Shown here: positions 11,901 through 19,644 of the stretch, in pieces
Position numbering within the stretch: position 1 is the stretch's first letter
Layout of the letters: each line of letters begins with the position of its first letter
Source: Azohydromonas caseinilytica
Lineage (GTDB): Bacteria > Pseudomonadota > Gammaproteobacteria > Burkholderiales > Burkholderiaceae_C
NCBI RefSeq assembly: GCF_012927045.1
Contig: NZ_JABBFW010000004.1
Span: forward strand, 124,001 to 188,000
Direction: 5' to 3'
DNA: 64,000 bases
The notes under the pieces: generated by a model
Database searches by the model: none
The model's input: only the letters and a program-made list of their open reading frames with translations
What the model was told of the DNA's origin: nothing
Translations under genes and position numbers: made by a program

Positions 11901-14317
11901 TCCCGGGGATGGAAACCCAGGACCTGGCCGCGCTGACCACGGCCGCGATCCGGGGCCTGACCTCGCTGCAGTTCCAGTTCCTGACTGACACGCAGCTGCA
12001 GGCCCTGCAGACCGCCCAGGTGGCCGCGCTGGGCATCTCGCAGATCGCCACGATGAGGACGGAAGACCTCAACGCGCTGACCACGACGCAGTTCGCCGCC
12101 TTCGGCACCGCCCAGGTGTACGGGCTGACCACGAACCAGATCCAGAACCTGGAGCTGGAAGACCTGCAGGCGCTGAGCACTGCGGCCATCCGTGGCCTCA
12201 GCGCGACGCAGCTCAAGGCGCTGGACGGCACGCAGCTGGCGGGGCTGAGCTCGGCGCAGCTCACCGCGCTGCTGGCCTCGCAGGTCGCGGCGCTGGACAC
12301 GGCGGACCTCAACGCGCTGAGCTCGGATCAGTTCGCCCAGTTCGCCAGCACGCAGATCGCCGGCCTGTCCACGGTGCAGCTGGCCAACCTGGAGCTGCAG
12401 GACCTCGCGGCCATCAACACCGCGGCCCTGCGCGGCTTCAGCAGCACGCAGATCTCGCGTCTGACCGACGTGCAGATCGCCGCGCTGACCACCGACCAGT
12501 TCGCCGCGCTCACCGGCACGCAGCTGGCGGGCATCAGCACGGCGGCGCTGGCCGGCCTGCAGACCGAGGACCTGGCGGCCATCGGCACCGCGGCCCTCAA
12601 GAGCCTGACGGCGGCGCAGCTCGCGGCGCTGAGCGACACCCAGGTGGCGTCGCTGACGCTGCAGCAGGTGGCCGCGCTCACCAGCGCGCAGGTCGGCGCG
12701 CTGCAGACGCAGGACCTCAACGCCCTGAGCGCGGAGCAGTTCGCCGCGTTCACGGCCACCCAGGTCGCCGGCCTGACGCAGCTGCAGCTCACCAGCCTGG
12801 AGTCGCAGGACTTCGGCGCGCTGAGCACCGCGGCCATCCGCTCGCTCAAGGCGGCGCAGCTGGCCCTGCTCACCACCGAGGAGATGGGCTTCTTCACGGC
12901 CGAGCAGCTGGCCGCGCTCACGGGCACCCAGCTGGCCGCGCTGTCCACGGACAACCTGAACGCGCTGAGCTCGGATCAGTTCGGCACGCTCACCGCCGCG
13001 CAGGTGGCGGGCCTGACCGGCACGCAGCTGTCCAACCTGGAGCTGGGCGACCTCGCCGCGCTGAGCACCGCCGCCATCCGCGGGCTGACCAAGACGCAGA
13101 TGGGCTTCCTCACCAGCGACCAGGTCGCCAACCTCTCCGAGGAGCAGATCGCGGCGCTGACGGGCACGCAGCTCAGCGGCCTGTCGCCCTCGGTCATCGC
13201 GGGCATCGAGACGCAGGACCTGGCCGCGATCGGCGGCACGGCCCTGAAGTCGCTGACCGCGGCGCAGCTGGTGGAGCTCACCACCGCGCAGATGGAGGCG
13301 CTGACCGTGCCGCAGGTGCAGGCGCTCACCGCCACGCAGCTGGGCTTCCTGGCCACCGAGGACCTCAACGCCCTGGGCACCGCGCACTTCAACGCGCTCA
13401 GCGCGGCCCAGGTCGCGGGCCTCAACGTCTACCAGATCACGCAGCTGGAAGCGGCTGACCTGGCGGCGCTGAGCACGGCCGGCATCAAGGGCCTGACCGC
13501 GTCGCAGATCATGTCGCTGACCACGGACCAGGTCTCGGCGCTGGAGGTGGTGGACCTCAAGGCCATGTCGCTGACGCAGCAGTCGTACTTCACGGCTGAC
13601 CAGAAGGCGGCCATGACCCCCGAGCAGCAGGCGGTGCTGGCGGCCACGCCGGTGGTGCTGGACCTCGACGGCAACGGCGTGAGCACCATCGCCGCAGCCC
13701 AGGGCGTGCAGTTCGACCTCTCCGGCACGGGCCACGCGGCCCAGGTCGGCTGGGTCGGCGCCGGCGACGCGTTGCTGGCCATGGACCGCAACGGCGACGG
13801 CGTCATCAACGACGGCCGCGAGCTGTTCGGCGAGGGCACCCGCGCCGCCGACGGCACGCACGCCGCCAACGGCTTCGCCGCCATGGCGCTGGAGGACAGC
13901 AACCACGACGGCGTGCTCAGCGCGCTGGACGTGAACTGGGACCGCCTGCGCCTGTGGGTCGATGCCAACCACGACGGCAAGACCGACGCCGGCGAGCTGC
14001 AGACGCTGGCGCAGCATGGCGTGGTGTCCATCAACCTGCAGGCCCAGGCCGGCACGGAGGTCGACAACGGCAACCTGCTGGGCCTGACGTCGAGCTGGAC
14101 CGGCAGCGACGGCCAGGCGCATGCCGTGGCCGACGTGTGGTTCGCCAAGAACCACGGCGCCGCGCCGAGCGCCCAGGAGCTGCTGGCCGAGGCCCCGGCC
14201 AGCGTGCTGCCGGCCACCGAGCCGCACGCCGCGGCGGTGCTGCCCGCGGTCACCGCGGCGGTCATGCCGGTGATGCCGGTGCTGCCGGAAGAGCAGCGCC
14301 ACCTGCCGCTGATCTGA
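2954..14317 (+). CDS. Giant octapeptide-repeat protein with C-terminal calcium-loop domain; probable type I secretion substrate
   Basis: A 3787-residue protein. From about residue 13 to 3550 it is built from an 8-residue repeat of the form L-[T/S]-[S/T]-x-[Q/D]-[I/V/L/F]-x-[A/G], about 440 copies, with variants such as LETQDLAA and LSTAAIRG spaced among them. I see no cysteine, and no N-terminal signal peptide. From about residue 3563 the sequence changes to VVLDLDGNGVST, then DRNGDGVINDGRELFG, DSNHDGVLSALD and DANHDGKTDAGEL. These EF-hand-like calcium loops are known at the C-termini of type I secreted RTX-type proteins. The last 60 residues are Ala/Pro/Val-rich. A good ribosome site (AGAGGAA) precedes the ATG. 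A sigma-28 promoter lies upstream, a terminator follows, and a type I exporter is encoded 8 kb away. Function is unknown; adhesin, surface fibre or flagellum-associated layer are possibilities. Export by this exporter is inference. Confidence 0.85.
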   Translation: MPTITPATPTETIAALTPTEVMALTSADWAAFTPAQAAALTSTSVLVMGSEDIRYMQPVSVGAISAGSISSLTQTAVRGLTTAQIVELTPTQTAAMTGVQFAAFSNTQFGALGTASLNALGPAQLVSLTTQQLAGLTAEQAANMEVADLTQISAAALSAVRTAAIAALNSDQVSALTASQLVGLTNTQFAALDVEDLVALSTAQFSILTTRQVVGLTATQVAGLEAADLGAINTSAFRVLTAAQLAAITSDQVTALNAAQVSTLNGTQVRALAPETLTAMQTDELAAINSLAIRSLSLEQVAALTSEQVVNMTSSQRVAMTSTQFATLGTEDVAALSTLQLSQLSNAQVAGLTVDHVTHLSAAQMAALNTSAIKGLGLEEIAVLTPAQVAALTPAQLGALTSTQISAIDLGGVNALSSAQFASFSSVQVAGLTTLQVQALDSADLAALKSTAIEGLGLAQVAALSSAQVNSLSTAQLNGFTAKQMAALETEDLNALNTFQFSKLGSEQVAGLTSVQVANLELADLQVLRTDAIAVLGTANIAALDSAHIAALTGAQVAVLSPAQIAAISTAAISGLDTQDIRILGSAAIRALSTAQIEALTSAQVGAMSSQVYYLSSTQISALQTDDIVALTPAHFSLFGSQHLAGLTTAHIQAMGTEDIVSLTSTVLGGLGTAQIAALSTAQVQALTPYQLVSLKAAQLAAMETQDIQALTTKQFAAFGSAQVGALTALQVQSLETQDLVVLNTTALRGLSAEQVAALTTEQVQKLTAVQISSLGSAQIAALETQDVQALTTAQFAAFTTAQVAGLQPSQIPSLGTDDLAALSSAARESLSDAQIAAMTPAQLAALGSGVLVTLTSEQIAALDPLAIQAMTSAQFAAFTSEQVAGLRPSQIGYLATDELAAITPAAIKGLASETINAISAGQITYLTTAQYAALSSAQIAGIHVGVVPSLATDDFAAITTAAIKGLTAAQMQALTSQHTVALTSAQIQALTSAQIAALDTLDLVRMSSAQYGAFTSEQVAGLTSVQLANLESDDWKNLSTAALRGLNAAQITGLTTQQVQLLGTDKIAALDSAQLGAMDTIDFNALTSAQIAKLTSAQVAGLSAVQGAALGSEEVFYLSTDAIRGLSTTAIAAMTTARVADLSSLQLAQLTSAQVAAINPAALATTFISTLEMQQFTPAAIQGFTSAQIAALPSAQLLALLPQQFQALTSAQIGWLTTTAIQNLTPTQYALLTSQQAVGLTATQLASMVMSDDWKALSADAIRALTTAQIASLASQHLVNMVPAQLQALTSAQIGALSTVALNGLTGSTQFGLLTSTQVAGLTTAQVAALVATDDWKYLSPEALRGLNSAQIQALTTQHMQQIQSLQLQALTSAQMGALETADLSALSSTQFGYLSSAQLAGLKATQAAGLDSADIGGFAADAIRGLSTAVISGLNSLQIQALATNQMSQLTSAQVAAIGTAAIAGLQTQDMTLLSTDAIRGLTAAQIQVLTSAQMAGFNSAQIQALTSKQIAALTTQDFVALNATAHFAAMTSAQVKGFTLAQLATMASDDLRALGTDAIRALSTAQIQALGSQHFNQLQTAQLQALTSVQMGALETGDLSILNSTQFGFFSSAQLAGLKAAQAAGLDSADIGGFTTDAIRGLSTSVISGLNSAQIQALATNQMSQLSSAQVAAIGTAAIAGLQTADMQQITSAAIRGLTTAQIQQLTSAQMAGFNSAHIQALTSAQIAALTTQDFVALNATAHFAAMTGAQAKGFTLAQLATMASDDLRALGTEAIRALSTAQIQALGSQHFNQLQTAQLQALTSVQMGAMETGDLSILNSTQFGFFSSTQLAGLKAAQAAGLDSQDIGGFTTDAIRGLSTAVISGLNSAQIQALATNQMSQLSSVQVAAISTAAITGLQTQDMQQLTSAAIRGLTTAQIQQLTSAQMAGFNSAHIQALTSAQIAALTTQDFVALNATAHFAAMTGAQAKGFTLAQLATMASDDLRALGTEAIRALSTAQIQALGSQHFSQMLTAQLQALSSAQMGALETADLSNLNSTQFGFFSSAQLAGLKAAQAAGLDSQDIGGFTTDAIRGLSTSVISGLNSAQIQALATNQLSQLNSAQVGAIGTAAITGLQTQDMVQITTAAIRGLTADQIQQLTSAQMAGFTTAHIRALTSAQIAALTTQDFVALTASTHFAAMTSAQAQGFTLAQLATMASDDLRALGTDAIRVLNTAQIQALASQHFGQMLTAQLQALSSTQMGALETGDLSNLNSTQLGFFSSTQLAGLKGSQAAGLDSQDIGGITTAAIRGLGADVIASLNTAQIFALTSAQMAQLDSAQVAAINPVALQTIPVADLQAISAEGIKGLTWAQMQALTNAQLQGLTSVQVQALTSAQIAMFDTADIQTMGTQQFSAFTSTQVAGLTLAQLAAMTGTDDLKVLTSAALQGLSAAQLQALTTGQMQMLTSAQLPGFTSVQFAALETDDLRALTTAQYAVLTSAQLGALTSVQGGALETADLATLAPDAIRGMSAAAFSGFGSAQIVALGTNQMAQLTSAQLGAINAAVIGNMETRDLALISSDAIKGLTTAQIVALSSTQVQNLAAGQIAGFTSAQIAAMETVDFNALTSAHLMQFTSVQVSGMTTAQIATLTTQELQYFNSFSLRGLTAAQLDSMTSAQLQALGNVGVGSLTSNQIAQLSTDDLNALTLSQFASFTSEQVQGLTSYQVANLPVAKLAAITPEAFAALGTAQVGAITSAQIDDLTQGQFAALSSAQVSALQAAAIPYVELADLAAIGTAAIRGLSGSAQIAALTTAQMQALTLDQVAALTSRQLTFLETADLKALTTAQFAVLSSGQLRGLASSQIASLDTEDLAALSTSAIRSLDSHQFGALTSAQLAALSTDQIRALSSIELSTLTTGRLEALTTAQLAALTSAQVSSLSLAQVYLMDSEDIAALNTQAFAALSSAQLRQLGAVELAAITTAQAAVLSSAQVAGLLSASIPGMETQDLAALTTAAIRGLTSLQFQFLTDTQLQALQTAQVAALGISQIATMRTEDLNALTTTQFAAFGTAQVYGLTTNQIQNLELEDLQALSTAAIRGLSATQLKALDGTQLAGLSSAQLTALLASQVAALDTADLNALSSDQFAQFASTQIAGLSTVQLANLELQDLAAINTAALRGFSSTQISRLTDVQIAALTTDQFAALTGTQLAGISTAALAGLQTEDLAAIGTAALKSLTAAQLAALSDTQVASLTLQQVAALTSAQVGALQTQDLNALSAEQFAAFTATQVAGLTQLQLTSLESQDFGALSTAAIRSLKAAQLALLTTEEMGFFTAEQLAALTGTQLAALSTDNLNALSSDQFGTLTAAQVAGLTGTQLSNLELGDLAALSTAAIRGLTKTQMGFLTSDQVANLSEEQIAALTGTQLSGLSPSVIAGIETQDLAAIGGTALKSLTAAQLVELTTAQMEALTVPQVQALTATQLGFLATEDLNALGTAHFNALSAAQVAGLNVYQITQLEAADLAALSTAGIKGLTASQIMSLTTDQVSALEVVDLKAMSLTQQSYFTADQKAAMTPEQQAVLAATPVVLDLDGNGVSTIAAAQGVQFDLSGTGHAAQVGWVGAGDALLAMDRNGDGVINDGRELFGEGTRAADGTHAANGFAAMALEDSNHDGVLSALDVNWDRLRLWVDANHDGKTDAGELQTLAQHGVVSINLQAQAGTEVDNGNLLGLTSSWTGSDGQAHAVADVWFAKNHGAAPSAQELLAEAPASVLPATEPHAAAVLPAVTAAVMPVMPVLPEEQRHLPLI
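7221..9824 (+). repeat. Four tandem 651-bp (217-residue) super-repeats inside the giant gene
   Basis: The sequence coding DAIRGLST starts equivalent units at 7221, 7872, 8523 and 9174, with the next matching point at 9825: a constant step of 651 bases. Each unit is 27 octads plus one extra residue (a 9-residue unit, NATAHFAAM). Units differ only at scattered bases. The last third of a unit is also recognisable upstream of 7221, from about 7000. The spacing and near-identity show recent in-frame amplification or gene conversion, and the region would be prone to copy-number change and to misassembly. Confidence 0.9.
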
Positions 14318-14379
14318 CGCGGCACCCGCCCGGGCCGGCTCTGCCGGGCCCCGGGCGGCGCCCAGGCGCATGCCCCGAC

Positions 14380-14408
14380 GAAGCGGCCCCGAAAGGGGCC
14401 GCTTTTTT
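14380..14408 (+). terminator. Rho-independent terminator after the giant gene
   Basis: AAGCGGCCCC, a short GAAA loop and GGGGCCGCTT form a 10-bp GC-rich stem followed by a run of T (14403-14408). It lies 63 bases after the stop of the giant gene and separates that transcript from the sugar cluster. Confidence 0.9.
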
Positions 14409-14536
14409 CTTGGGCGCCGAACAGCCCGGTTTCGCCCCGGCTGTTCGCCGCTTTGCCCGGGTCGCGGCTTCCTAGACTCGGCACACCCCGAATCCCGCTT
14501 TGCCCGGGCCGCGCGGGGCCCGCATCACCCATTCCC

Positions 14537-15349
14537 ATGAACGCCGTCCAGCCCGACATCCATCTCTTCCAGATCGCCTACTCCGAGGCCACGCTCGCCG
14601 CCGTGGAGCCGGGCTACGCCGTGCTGGACAACCTCGCCAACCCGCGCCCGGACTGGTTCGAGTACTGGCCGATCCGGCGCTTCCTGCTGGAGCAGCCGCT
14701 CGACGAGCGCGCCTTCTACGGCTTCTTCTCGCCCAAGTTCGGCCGCAAGACCAGCCTGAGCGCGGCGCAGGTGCGCGCCTTCGTGGCCGAGGCCGCGCCG
14801 CGCGCCGACGTGGTGCTGTTCTCGCCGCAGCCCGACATGGGCGCGTTCTTCCTCAACGTGTTCGAGCAGAACGAGACCTTCGACCCCGGCTTCATCGACG
14901 CGTGCACGCAGTGGCTCGAAGCCGCCGGCCGCCCGGTGCCGCTGCGCCAGCTGGTGATGGACTCGCGCCAGGTCGTGTTCTCCAACTACTTCGTGGCCCG
15001 CCCCGCGTTCTGGCGCGAGTGGCTGGCGCTCAACGAGACGCTGTTCGCGCTGTGCGAGGGGCCGGACAGCCCGCTGCGCGGCGCGCTGTGCCAGCCCACG
15101 AGCTACCTCGGGGCGCACCGCAAGGTGTTCATCCAGGAGCGCTCGGCCTCGCTGCTGCTGGCCATCCAGCCGCACTGGCGCAGCGTGGCGCACGACCCCT
15201 TCGGCTTCGGCTGGTCGATGACGCGCATGCGCGAGCACCCGGTCGATGCCTTCATCAGCGACGCGCTCAAGCTCGCGTGGCGCGAGCAGCGCTTTCCGGA
15301 GTACCTGAGCGCCTTCGCCGAGGTGCGCCAGCGCTTCGCCGGCGGCTGA
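14537..15349 (+). CDS. Protein of unknown function at the head of the sugar cluster
   Basis: A 270-residue soluble protein starting MNAVQPDIHLFQIAYSEATL. I do not recognise a named family. The opening 'HLFQIAYSEAT ... GYAVLDNLANPRPDWFEYWPIRRFL' and 'YGFFSPKFGRKTSL' look like a conserved domain found with glycan genes, but this is an impression. There is no signal peptide, membrane helix or GT-A DxD motif that I can point to with confidence. It is first in a rightward cluster of nucleotide-sugar genes and is 130 bases upstream of the reductase gene, which suggests a role in making or transferring the sugar. A frame open further upstream (from 14453) was not used as start because it runs through the intergenic region. 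Confidence 0.7.
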   Translation: MNAVQPDIHLFQIAYSEATLAAVEPGYAVLDNLANPRPDWFEYWPIRRFLLEQPLDERAFYGFFSPKFGRKTSLSAAQVRAFVAEAAPRADVVLFSPQPDMGAFFLNVFEQNETFDPGFIDACTQWLEAAGRPVPLRQLVMDSRQVVFSNYFVARPAFWREWLALNETLFALCEGPDSPLRGALCQPTSYLGAHRKVFIQERSASLLLAIQPHWRSVAHDPFGFGWSMTRMREHPVDAFISDALKLAWREQRFPEYLSAFAEVRQRFAGG

Positions 15350-15479
15350 GGCGAGCGGCCTTTCGCCTGCCGCACCCCGCTCCAGCGCCGCGAATTGGCG
15401 CGGGAATGGCCCGCGACTCCGGCCATCGCCCCGGGGCGCTCTGCGGTGTACTTCCGGCCGTAGTCACGGAATCGCTGTC

Positions 15480-16475
15480 ATGTCCTCTGCCACCGTCACG
15501 CTTGCCAACCTGCGCCAGTTCACCGCCCGGCGCGGGCAGGCGCTGCTCGATGCCGCCCTGGAGCAGGGCCTCGTGCTGGAGCATGGCTGCCGCACCGGCC
15601 GCTGCGGCGGCTGCAAGGCCCAGGTGCGCTCGGGCGATACCGCGGCGCTGCGCGAGGAGGTGTCGCTGCCGCCGGCACAGGCCGCGCAGGGCTGGATACT
15701 GACCTGCGCGCGCGAGGCGGTCACGGACGTGGCGCTGGACATCGAGGACCTCGGGGCGCTGGCCGGCATCGAGGTCAAGACCGTGCCCTGCCGCATCGAC
15801 GCCCTGCAGCCGCTGGCGCCCGACGTGATGCGGATCGAGCTGCGGCTGCCGCCCAACGCGGCCTTTCGCTTCCTGCCCGGGCAGTACATCGACGTCAGCG
15901 GCCCCGGCGGGCTGCGGCGCAGCTACTCCATCGCCAGCGACAGCGCCCAGCCCGGCCGGCTCACGCTGCACGTGCGCGCCGTGCCCGGCGGCGCGATGAG
16001 CCGCTACTGGTTCCACGAGGCCAAGCCCAACGACCTGCTGCGCCTGCGCGGCCCGCTGGGCAGCTTCTTCGTGCGCGAGTGCGCCGGGCAGGACCTGGTG
16101 TTCCTGGCCACCGGCACGGGCATCGCGCCGGTGCTGTCCATGCTCGCCGGCGTGCGCCGCCTCGACGCGGCGCAGCGCCCGCGCAGCCTCGCGCTGTACT
16201 GGGGCGGACGCCTGGCGCAGGACCTGTACCTGGACATCGCCGCGCTGGCGCCCGAAGTGCGCTTCGTGCCCGTGCTCTCGCGCCAGGAGCGCTGGGACGG
16301 CGCGCGCGGCCACGTGCAGGACGTGTTCCTGGCTGCCGGCCCCGACCTGGCGCGCAGCGCCGTCTATGCCTGCGGCTCGGCGGCCATGACGGCCGCGGCG
16401 CGCGACACGCTCCTGGCCGCCGGACTGGCGCCGGGGCGCTTCCACGCTGACGCCTTCGTCAGCAGCTCCCTTTGA
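15480..16475 (+). CDS. ascD: CDP-6-deoxy-delta-3,4-glucoseen reductase (E3, AscD/RfbI type)
   Basis: A 331-residue flavoprotein. Residues 1-90 are a plant-type [2Fe-2S] ferredoxin domain with Cys37, Cys42, Cys45 and Cys76 (CRTGRCGGC ... TCAREA). Then comes a ferredoxin-NADP reductase module with the FAD motif RRSYSIAS and the nucleotide motif GTGIAP, ending with the usual CGS.AM and a short tail. In 3,6-dideoxyhexose synthesis this enzyme (E3) passes electrons from NADH to the PMP-dependent dehydrase E1. The E1 gene is three genes downstream (18325), and the rest of the pathway lies between, so E3 is preferred over a generic phenol hydroxylase-type reductase. The stop is 16 bases before the next start. 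Confidence 0.85.
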   Translation: MSSATVTLANLRQFTARRGQALLDAALEQGLVLEHGCRTGRCGGCKAQVRSGDTAALREEVSLPPAQAAQGWILTCAREAVTDVALDIEDLGALAGIEVKTVPCRIDALQPLAPDVMRIELRLPPNAAFRFLPGQYIDVSGPGGLRRSYSIASDSAQPGRLTLHVRAVPGGAMSRYWFHEAKPNDLLRLRGPLGSFFVRECAGQDLVFLATGTGIAPVLSMLAGVRRLDAAQRPRSLALYWGGRLAQDLYLDIAALAPEVRFVPVLSRQERWDGARGHVQDVFLAAGPDLARSAVYACGSAAMTAAARDTLLAAGLAPGRFHADAFVSSSL

Positions 16476-16491
16476 CTTGAAGGAACCTTCC

Positions 16492-17265
16492 GTGAAGGCA
16501 GTGATTCTTGCGGGCGGCCTCGGCACGCGGCTGAGCGAGGAAACCTCGGTGCGGCCCAAGCCGATGGTGGAGATCGGCGGCCACCCGATCCTCTGGCACA
16601 TCATGAAGATGTACGCCAGTCACGGCGTCAACGACTTCGTGATCTGCTGCGGCTACAAGGGCTACGTCATCAAGGAGTTCTTCGCCAACTACTGCCTGCA
16701 CACCTCGGACGTGACCTTCCACCTCGGCGAGAACCGGGTGGACGTGCACCACCGCCGCAGCGAGCCCTGGCGCGTGACGCTGGTGGACACCGGCGACGAG
16801 TCCATGACCGGCGGGCGGCTGCGCCGCGTGGCCCGTTACGTGCGCGACGAGGAGGCCTTCTTCTTCACCTACGGCGACGGCGTCAGCGACGTGGACATCG
16901 GCGCCACGCTCGACTTCCACCGCAGCCACGGCAAGCTCGCCACCGTCACCGCCACGCACCCGCCCGGGCGCTTCGGCGCGCTGGAGCTGCACGACAGCCA
17001 GGTGCGGCGCTTCGTGGAGAAGCCCCGCGGCGACGGCGGCCTCATCAACGCGGGCTTCTTCGTGCTCAGCCCCAAGGTGCTGTCCTACATCGACGGCGAC
17101 GCCAGCATCTGGGAGCAGGCGCCGCTGATGAACCTGGCCGCCGACGGCCAGCTCATGGCCTACGAGCACCACGGCTTCTGGCAGCCCATGGACACGCTGC
17201 GCGACAAGCAGCACCTGGAGCAGCTGTGGGCCGAGGGCAAGGCGCCCTGGAAGCGCTGGGACTGA
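16492..17265 (+). CDS. rfbF: Glucose-1-phosphate cytidylyltransferase
   Basis: A 257-residue protein, exactly the usual RfbF/DdhA length if translation starts at the GTG at 16492. That GTG has AAGGAA seven bases upstream; a TTG at 16477 is in frame but weaker. It makes CDP-glucose from CTP and glucose 1-phosphate, the first step to CDP-3,6-dideoxyhexoses. The nucleotidyltransferase signature [11 protein letters not shown] is at residues 7-17, followed by [10 protein letters not shown], the EKP motif ([10 protein letters not shown]), and the Asp of YGDGVSDVD. It lies between the E3 reductase gene and the CDP-glucose dehydratase gene. Confidence 0.93.
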   Translation: MKAVILAGGLGTRLSEETSVRPKPMVEIGGHPILWHIMKMYASHGVNDFVICCGYKGYVIKEFFANYCLHTSDVTFHLGENRVDVHHRRSEPWRVTLVDTGDESMTGGRLRRVARYVRDEEAFFFTYGDGVSDVDIGATLDFHRSHGKLATVTATHPPGRFGALELHDSQVRRFVEKPRGDGGLINAGFFVLSPKVLSYIDGDASIWEQAPLMNLAADGQLMAYEHHGFWQPMDTLRDKQHLEQLWAEGKAPWKRWD

Positions 17266-17269
17266 GGCC

Positions 17270-18328
17270 ATGGACAGCGGTTTCTGGCGCCACCGGCGCG
17301 TCTTCGTCACGGGCCACACCGGCTTCAAGGGCAGCTGGCTCACGCTGTGGCTGCGCGCCCTGGGCGCGGAGGTCGCGGGCTACGCCCTGGCGCCGCCCAC
17401 CGAGCCCGCGCTGTTCGACATCGCGCGCGCGGGGCAGGGCATCACGCACCACCTGGGCGACGTGCGCGACCCCGCGCGGCTGCAGGCGGCGCTCGTGGAC
17501 TTCGCGCCGGAGGTGGTGATCCACATGGCGGCGCAGCCGCTGGTGCGCGCCTCCTACACCGACCCGGTGGGCACCTACGCCACCAACGTCATGGGCACGG
17601 TGCACCTGCTGGAGGCCGTGCGCCGCGCCGGCAGCGTGCGCGCCGTGGTCAACGTCACCACCGACAAGTGCTACGAGAACCGCGAGTGGCTGTGGGGCTA
17701 CCGCGAGGACGAGGCCATGGGCGGGCATGACCCGTACAGCAGCTCCAAGGGCTGCGCCGAGCTCGTCACCGCCGCCTGGCGCCGCTCCTTCCTGCACCAG
17801 GGCGTGGCCGTGGCCAGCGCGCGCGCGGGCAACGTCATCGGCGGCGGCGACTGGGCCGCCGAGCGCCTGGTGCCCGACGTGCTCAAGGCCTTCGCGCAGG
17901 GCGAGCCGGTGGTGCTGCGCAACCCGCTGGCCGTGCGCCCCTGGCAGCATGTGCTGGAGCCGCTGTGCGGCTACCTGACGCTGGCGCAGCGGCTGCACGA
18001 GCAGGGCCAGGCCTTTGCCGAGGGCTGGAACTTCGGCCCCGCCGACGACGACGCCCGGCCCGTGGGCCAGGTGGTGCAGGGGCTGGCGGCGCTGTGGGGC
18101 GAGGGCGCGCACTGGCGCCAGGACCCGGCGGCGCAGCCGCACGAGGCGCAGCTGCTCAAGCTCGACTGCTCCAAGGCGCGCCAGCGCCTGCGCTGGCAGC
18201 CGCGCTGGGGCCTGGACGAGACGCTGCGCCGCATCGTGGCGTGGCACCGCGCCTGGCTGGGCGGCGCCGACATGCGCGAGCACTGCCTGCAGGAAATCAA
18301 CGACTACATGCATCAAGGACAGCGATGA
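17270..18328 (+). CDS. rfbG: CDP-glucose 4,6-dehydratase
   Basis: A 352-residue extended-type SDR. It has the NAD motif GHTGFKGSW near the N-terminus, [15 protein letters not shown], and the catalytic YxxxK within DPYSSSKG, all typical of RfbG/DdhB. It converts CDP-glucose to CDP-4-keto-6-deoxyglucose. The start is 4 bases after the rfbF stop, and its own stop overlaps the rfbH start (ATGA at 18325-18328), so translation is likely coupled. Confidence 0.94.
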   Translation: MDSGFWRHRRVFVTGHTGFKGSWLTLWLRALGAEVAGYALAPPTEPALFDIARAGQGITHHLGDVRDPARLQAALVDFAPEVVIHMAAQPLVRASYTDPVGTYATNVMGTVHLLEAVRRAGSVRAVVNVTTDKCYENREWLWGYREDEAMGGHDPYSSSKGCAELVTAAWRRSFLHQGVAVASARAGNVIGGGDWAAERLVPDVLKAFAQGEPVVLRNPLAVRPWQHVLEPLCGYLTLAQRLHEQGQAFAEGWNFGPADDDARPVGQVVQGLAALWGEGAHWRQDPAAQPHEAQLLKLDCSKARQRLRWQPRWGLDETLRRIVAWHRAWLGGADMREHCLQEINDYMHQGQR

Positions 18329-19644
18329 CCACCACCCCCGAGAGCCTGCGCGCCGAGATCGGCCGCCTCGTGCAGCAGTACGCCGAGCTGGCGCTCGCGC
18401 CCAAGCCCTTCGAGGCGGGGCGCTCCACCGTGCCCGTGTCGGGCAAGGTCATCGGGGCGCCGGAGCTGCAGATGATGGTGGAGGCCTCGCTCGACGGCTG
18501 GCTCACCACCGGGCGCTTCAACGAGGCCTTCGAGCAGCGCCTGGCGCGCTACCTGGGCGTGCAGCACCTCATCACGGTCAACTCCGGCTCCTCGGCCAAC
18601 CTGGTGGCCTTCAGCACGCTGACCTCGCCGCGCCTGGGCGAGCGCGCCATCAAGCCCGGCGACGAGGTCATCGGCGTGGCCGCGGGCTTCCCCACCACCG
18701 TCAACCCCATCCTGCAGTTCGGCGCCGTGCCGGTGTTCGTGGACGTGGAGCTGGGTACCTACAACATCGACGCCGCCAAGGTCGAGGCCGCCATCGGGCC
18801 GCGCACGCGCGCCATCATGCTGGCGCACACGCTGGGCAACCCCTTCAACCTCGAAGTGATCACGGCGCTGTGCCGCAAGCACAACCTGTGGCTGATCGAG
18901 GACTGCTGCGACGCCCTGGGCTCCACCTACGACGGCCGCCTGGTGGGCACCTTCGGCGACATCGGCACGCTGAGCTTCTACCCCGCGCACCACATCACCA
19001 TGGGCGAGGGCGGGGCGGTGTTCACCAACAACGCCGAGCTCAAGCTCATCGCCGAGTCCTTCCGCGACTGGGGCCGCGACTGCTACTGCCCGCCGGGCAA
19101 GGACAACACCTGCGGCAAGCGCTTCTGCCAGCAGTTCGGCACGCTGCCCCAGGGCTACGACCACAAGTACACCTACTCGCACCTGGGCTACAACCTCAAG
19201 ATCACCGACATGCAGGCCGCCTGCGCGCTGGCGCAGCTCGACCGGCTCGACGGCTTCGTGGCGGCGCGCCGGCGCAACTTCGCGCTGCTCAAGGAGCGGC
19301 TGCGCAGCTGCGAGGAGTTCCTGCTGCTGCCGCAGGCCACGCCTGGCAGCGACCCGTCGTGGTTCGGCTTCCCCATCACGCTGCGGCCCGGCGCCAACGC
19401 CAGCCGCAACGAGCTGGTGCAGTACCTGGAGCAGGCGCGCATCGGCACCCGGCTGCTGTTCGCCGGCAACCTCACGCGCCAGCCCTACATGATCGGGCGC
19501 CACTACCGCGTCAGCGGCGAGCTCACCAACACCGACGTGGTCATGAACGACACGCTGTGGCTGGGCGTCTACCCCGGGCTGACCGAGGCGATGCTGGAGC
19601 ACATGGTCAGCACGGTGGAAACCTTCTTCGGCCTGAACTTCTGA
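18325..19644 (+). CDS. rfbH: CDP-4-keto-6-deoxy-D-glucose 3-dehydrase (E1, RfbH/AscC)
   Basis: A 439-residue member of the DegT/DnrJ/EryC1 aminotransferase fold adapted for dehydration. In place of the usual PLP lysine it has the pair His222-His223 in [14 protein letters not shown], the hallmark of E1 enzymes that use PMP. It also carries the cysteine set for the unusual [2Fe-2S] centre (Cys253, Cys255, Cys263, Cys268 in RDCYCPPG...TCGKRFC). It removes the C3 hydroxyl of CDP-4-keto-6-deoxyglucose with electrons from the E3 protein encoded at 15480. The presence of both E1 and E3 makes a 3,6-dideoxyhexose product very likely. Confidence 0.95.
   Translation: MTTTPESLRAEIGRLVQQYAELALAPKPFEAGRSTVPVSGKVIGAPELQMMVEASLDGWLTTGRFNEAFEQRLARYLGVQHLITVNSGSSANLVAFSTLTSPRLGERAIKPGDEVIGVAAGFPTTVNPILQFGAVPVFVDVELGTYNIDAAKVEAAIGPRTRAIMLAHTLGNPFNLEVITALCRKHNLWLIEDCCDALGSTYDGRLVGTFGDIGTLSFYPAHHITMGEGGAVFTNNAELKLIAESFRDWGRDCYCPPGKDNTCGKRFCQQFGTLPQGYDHKYTYSHLGYNLKITDMQAACALAQLDRLDGFVAARRRNFALLKERLRSCEEFLLLPQATPGSDPSWFGFPITLRPGANASRNELVQYLEQARIGTRLLFAGNLTRQPYMIGRHYRVSGELTNTDVVMNDTLWLGVYPGLTEAMLEHMVSTVETFFGLNF

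Noticed and set aside
3000-13600. Octad repeats as CRISPR or a DNA-level satellite
   Set aside because: The 24-base periodicity is that of codons for a protein repeat, with a continuous reading frame and no spacer structure.
3115-14559. Very long open frames on the minus strand, and in other frames, across the giant gene (up to about 2100 codons)
   Set aside because: The repeated sequence and high GC keep stops out of several frames at once. These frames give low-complexity His/Arg/Leu/Gly or Ser/Cys/Ala text with no domain, no start context and no promoter, while the plus frame ends in a recognisable calcium-loop domain.
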